A stretch of 9,007 bases of DNA from Planctomycetota bacterium (GTDB lineage Bacteria; Planctomycetota; Phycisphaerae; WQYP01; JAJZKY01): the NCBI GenBank assembly GCA_021803885.1, contig JAJZKY010000155.1, forward strand, positions 1 to 9,007, read 5' to 3'. Under the pieces are notes generated by a model that saw only the letters and a program-made list of their open reading frames with translations, was not told the origin of the DNA and did not search any database. This document shows, piece by piece, positions 6,103 through 9,007 of the stretch (positions are counted from its first letter, which is position 1; each line of letters opens with the position of its first letter). Made by a program: the position numbers and the translations under genes.

Positions 6103-9007
6103 CTAAAACGTGTAGTACGCGGAAAACTGCAGGTGTCGCTCCACCGACCTGATGCTCCCCTGGAGGGCAATCTCGCCGAATGTGGAATCGGTGACGCCAG
6201 TGTCAGGATTGCCGTAGCTGACGATGTTGAATGCGTTGAACGCATCGAAGCGGAACCCGAAGACCTGTTGCTTATAGGTCTGGAATTCCTTGAAGGCGGA
6301 CATGTCCACGTTCACGTAACCGGGAGCGCGCACGGCGCCGTTCCGGGAACTGCCGAACGTGTTGGGAGCGGGCACGCCGAAAGCACAAATACCATTGTCG
6401 ACGCCGGGAGTTGTGCAGGGGGTGGCCGACGGATCGGTGCCAAACCAATTGCCTGTCGGATTGGTCGCTGTAGGAAATAGAGAGCGGTTGACGATCTTCA
6501 GTTTGCGGTACTGGTTGGCGCGCGATGTGCCAAAGCTGTTGGAGTTGTTGCTAGGAGCGGTAATCGTCTCTGGGAACCCGGACCATACGACACCAACTGC
6601 GGAAACCTGCCAGCCGCCAATGGCCTCATCCATAATACGGTTGGCATTGGGGAAAAACTTCTTCCCATGGCCCACCGGTAAAGCGTACACGCTGGTGAAG
6701 GAAAGGTTATGGGTCGCATCGTAACCGGCCGGGCCGTAGTCGGCGGCGCTGTTGTAGTAGTTCTGGAAGGCGCCGCTGTAGCCGTTCACGTTCAGGGCAT
6801 AATTGCCAAGGCTGTTGGTCATCGACTTGCTGTACGTGTAATTGACCGTGTATTCCAATCCATCCGTCAGACGCTGGCGCAGCGTTGCCTGCAGCGCGTT
6901 GTAGTTCATCATGGCGCGCGATTCCGTAATCAGCAACGGATTGGGGCCGATCGCGATACTAGGATCGACGGCGTTGATCCCCAGATATTTGTTGTTGTAA
7001 AACGGAGCGGACGTCGGATCTCCGTTCACCAGGTACTGGTTCACGTTGCCGTAGTCTTCAATGTGCTGACCTTGCTCCCCGATATAACCGACCTGCAAGG
7101 ATGTCGAGCGAGTCAGAGCATATTCACCCGTCAGGTTCCATTCCTGGATGTAGGCCGGCTGGATATTTTGCGGATATACATTGAAGGTGCCGCCGTACTG
7201 CACCGTACCGCCGGTGAACCCTTGCTCCGCGGTGCGCGGGGTCCCTGGATTGCCGGGTGTGGGGGTGATGGCTGTGACGTTGACTGCCTGGATGAATGGG
7301 GTAATGGAAGTGAGGCGCTGGTTGGAGGAGTTGCCTTCAAAGAAACTGGTCGCCCCGTATCCGCCGCGAAGTACCATGCGATCGGTCGGCTGCCAGGCAA
7401 AGCCCAGACGCGGCATCCACTGCCTGAAGTTCGGTTGATAACATCCGCGATTGTTGCAGACACCTGATCCAACCGGCGCTCCGACGGGTACCTGGCCAGC
7501 GTAGATGACCTGTCCTGTGCTGAGATTGATGTTGCCGGTCTTGTTGTTTTCTTCGATCCAGGGCTCGTCGTATTCCCAACGAAGGCCAATGTTCAATGTC
7601 AGGTTCGGCCGAATTTTATAGTCGTCCTGCACATAACCGGCTACGCGCCATTGGCGTTGGCCCACGTTGACGCTGGCCAGAGTCGCCGCCGCCGAAGTCA
7701 CGCGATCCAGCAGGAAGTCTGCGCCTCCGTAGCCTCCCGCATTGGCTGCGGAAGGGTTGCTGCTGAAGTCACCGCTGTAGTTCAGCGAGCCGAGATATCC
7801 GTAGTTGTTGGCGGTGGGGTAGTTATTCTGATAACGCAGTGCCTCGATGCCCATTCGAATCGAGTGCAGCCCACGCTGCCAGGTCACGTCGTCGATATAG
7901 CTGTACGTATTGTCGATGAGGCCACCGCCATAGGCCGGGTTGCCTCCGCCGAAGATGCCGCCGTTGATCGATTGGTAGGTAAAGCCATCAAAGCTTTGAT
8001 TCGGGAAGGCAACCCCAATCTTCTGGTCCCCGGACGTTCCGAAGAAGCCGGTCGTGTCGATCGGGAAGTTCTGGGCCCATTCTGTGCGGGTAAAACCGAT
8101 GCGTCCGGAGTTGATCAGAGACGGCGAGAAGATATGCACCCAGGTTGCGCCGCCAAGTTTTGTCGGGTAAAGATCCACCCCAGGGAAAGAGAGAGCCAGC
8201 ACCGGAATCGATCCATCGTACGCCGTCGACATGGAATAAAATGCGGTGATCTTATCCGACGCGCGAGGATCGTATTCGATTTTTATGTCGCCCTGGTTGT
8301 TCGCCTTATAGCTGCGCGTCGGGCCTTGAAAGTTATTTTTGACGATGCCATCGGTCGGGGCCGCGTTCGGTAGTGGATAAAAATTCGGATTTGCAAACAG
8401 AAACTTAGCCACCGAGTTGACGACTGGGATCCCCTTGTCGCCGACAAACGGCGCGAACCCGTTTTCCGAATCGTACAGTTGGATGGGATTCGCTTGATTT
8501 AGAAGGGTCGAAAAATCTCCGGTCCTCATTGCAGGCGAAAAAACACTCGCCGATCCGGTTCCTCCGGTGTGGTAGCGGGATCCGAGATAGTCGACAAAGA
8601 AGAACAGCCTGTCCCGTTTGATGGGGCCACCCAAAGTGCCGCCGAACTGCGCCTGGGAATAAGGGTTGATAGGGATTATAGGTCTCGCCTGATTGTTGGT
8701 CCAGGAGTTTGCGTTCATTCTGTAGTCCTGCACGTAGCCGTAGGCCTCGCCATGGAACTGGTTGGTGCCGCTTTTTAGCACGCTGATTACGTCACCGCCA
8801 TTCACGTTGCCATAGTCGGCGGGAGCATTTGCAGTCATTACATGTACTTCCTGCAAAGACTGGGGTGCGGGGCTGTACGAAATCAGGTTGTTGAACGTCT
8901 CGTTCATGTCGATGCCGTCCAGGGTATAGTTATTTGCCTGGGCGCGGTTTCCGTTCATGTTGGGTGTATCGGTAAAGTACGTGCTGCTCACTCTGATGGC
9001 TGTCTCA
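6103..9007 (-). CDS. TonB-dependent receptor, Oar-like, N-terminus outside the window
   Basis: This is an outer-membrane TonB-dependent receptor of which 967 residues are visible; the frame is open to the right edge. The end of the plug is seen: TLDGIDMNE (28-36 of the visible part) and KSGTNQFHG (78-86). The barrel start follows, FGGTLGGPIKRDRLFFFVDY (121-140), a very typical pattern for the large acidobacterial receptors with an N-terminal carboxypeptidase-regulatory-like domain. Later barrel segments include NLTLNIGLRWEYDEP, MPRLGFAWQPTDRMVLRGGYG and FRFDAFNAFN. The protein ends in ...FSAYYTF, the terminal phenylalanine expected for barrel assembly. The signal peptide, any regulatory-like domain and the TonB box are missing because they lie beyond 9007. 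A GTG at 8991 is an internal valine and not the start. The neighbours suggest uptake of a carbohydrate or glycoside, but the sequence itself does not show the substrate. Confidence 0.93.
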   Translation of the reverse strand, partial: ETAIRVSSTYFTDTPNMNGNRAQANNYTLDGIDMNETFNNLISYSPAPQSLQEVHVMTANAPADYGNVNGGDVISVLKSGTNQFHGEAYGYVQDYRMNANSWTNNQARPIIPINPYSQAQFGGTLGGPIKRDRLFFFVDYLGSRYHTGGTGSASVFSPAMRTGDFSTLLNQANPIQLYDSENGFAPFVGDKGIPVVNSVAKFLFANPNFYPLPNAAPTDGIVKNNFQGPTRSYKANNQGDIKIEYDPRASDKITAFYSMSTAYDGSIPVLALSFPGVDLYPTKLGGATWVHIFSPSLINSGRIGFTRTEWAQNFPIDTTGFFGTSGDQKIGVAFPNQSFDGFTYQSINGGIFGGGNPAYGGGLIDNTYSYIDDVTWQRGLHSIRMGIEALRYQNNYPTANNYGYLGSLNYSGDFSSNPSAANAGGYGGADFLLDRVTSAAATLASVNVGQRQWRVAGYVQDDYKIRPNLTLNIGLRWEYDEPWIEENNKTGNINLSTGQVIYAGQVPVGAPVGSGVCNNRGCYQPNFRQWMPRLGFAWQPTDRMVLRGGYGATSFFEGNSSNQRLTSITPFIQAVNVTAITPTPGNPGTPRTAEQGFTGGTVQYGGTFNVYPQNIQPAYIQEWNLTGEYALTRSTSLQVGYIGEQGQHIEDYGNVNQYLVNGDPTSAPFYNNKYLGINAVDPSIAIGPNPLLITESRAMMNYNALQATLRQRLTDGLEYTVNYTYSKSMTNSLGNYALNVNGYSGAFQNYYNSAADYGPAGYDATHNLSFTSVYALPVGHGKKFFPNANRIMDEAIGGWQVSAVGVVWSGFPETITAPSNNSNSFGTSRANQYRKLKIVNRSLFPTATNPTGNWFGTDPSATPCTTPGVDNGICAFGVPAPNTFGSSRNGAVRAPGYVNVDMSAFKEFQTYKQQVFGFRFDAFNAFNIVSYGNPDTGVTDSTFGEIALQGSIRSVERHLQFSAYYTF

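Noticed and set aside
6709..8373. Long + strand open frames (6709-7467 and 7651-8373) opposite the receptor gene
   Set aside because: They are shadow frames of the receptor gene; their translations are valine- and arginine-rich with no recognisable domain.

Overview
The window looks like an ordinary chromosomal stretch from an acidobacterium, most likely of the Terriglobia/Acidobacteriaceae type. Three things suggest this. One is a large Oar-like TonB-dependent receptor of the kind greatly expanded in that group. Another is a small secreted protein carrying the VPFSFTVAGK...PAG pattern, which I associate with acidobacterial genomes. The third is a winged-helix/AAA ATPase regulator. This assignment is pattern recognition, not a database result. 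I see no rRNA, tRNA, CRISPR array, insertion sequence, integrase or phage gene.

Left part (1-2640, + strand): about 160 bases of leader with no convincing gene are followed by a 644-residue one-component regulator. It has an OmpR/CadC-type winged helix, a STAND/AAA_16-type ATPase and a short helical tail. It carries an unusual in-frame internal duplication just before its Walker A motif. A 132-residue secreted protein of unknown function follows, with a perfect Shine-Dalgarno sequence, and a strong intrinsic terminator closes the unit.

Middle (2641-3601, + strand): a classical short-chain dehydrogenase/reductase is preceded by a small inverted repeat. It is convergent with the operon to its right. 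The 132-base gap between the two shows no clear terminator.

Right part (3602-9007, - strand, transcribed right to left): four genes lie in one direction. They are a TonB-dependent outer-membrane receptor (N-terminus outside the window), a CutC-family TIM-barrel protein, a DeoR-family sugar-phosphate-type repressor and a secreted DUF1080 protein (3-keto-disaccharide hydrolase family). cutC and the deoR-family gene overlap by 14 bases. A perfect 16-bp hairpin lies between the receptor gene and cutC. Together they read as a small uptake-and-processing locus for a carbohydrate or glycoside, with its own regulator. The substrate cannot be told from the sequence. No clearly new defence or mobile system is visible. 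The most interesting items are the duplicated pre-Walker segment, the strong hairpin before cutC, and the link of CutC with carbohydrate genes rather than copper genes.
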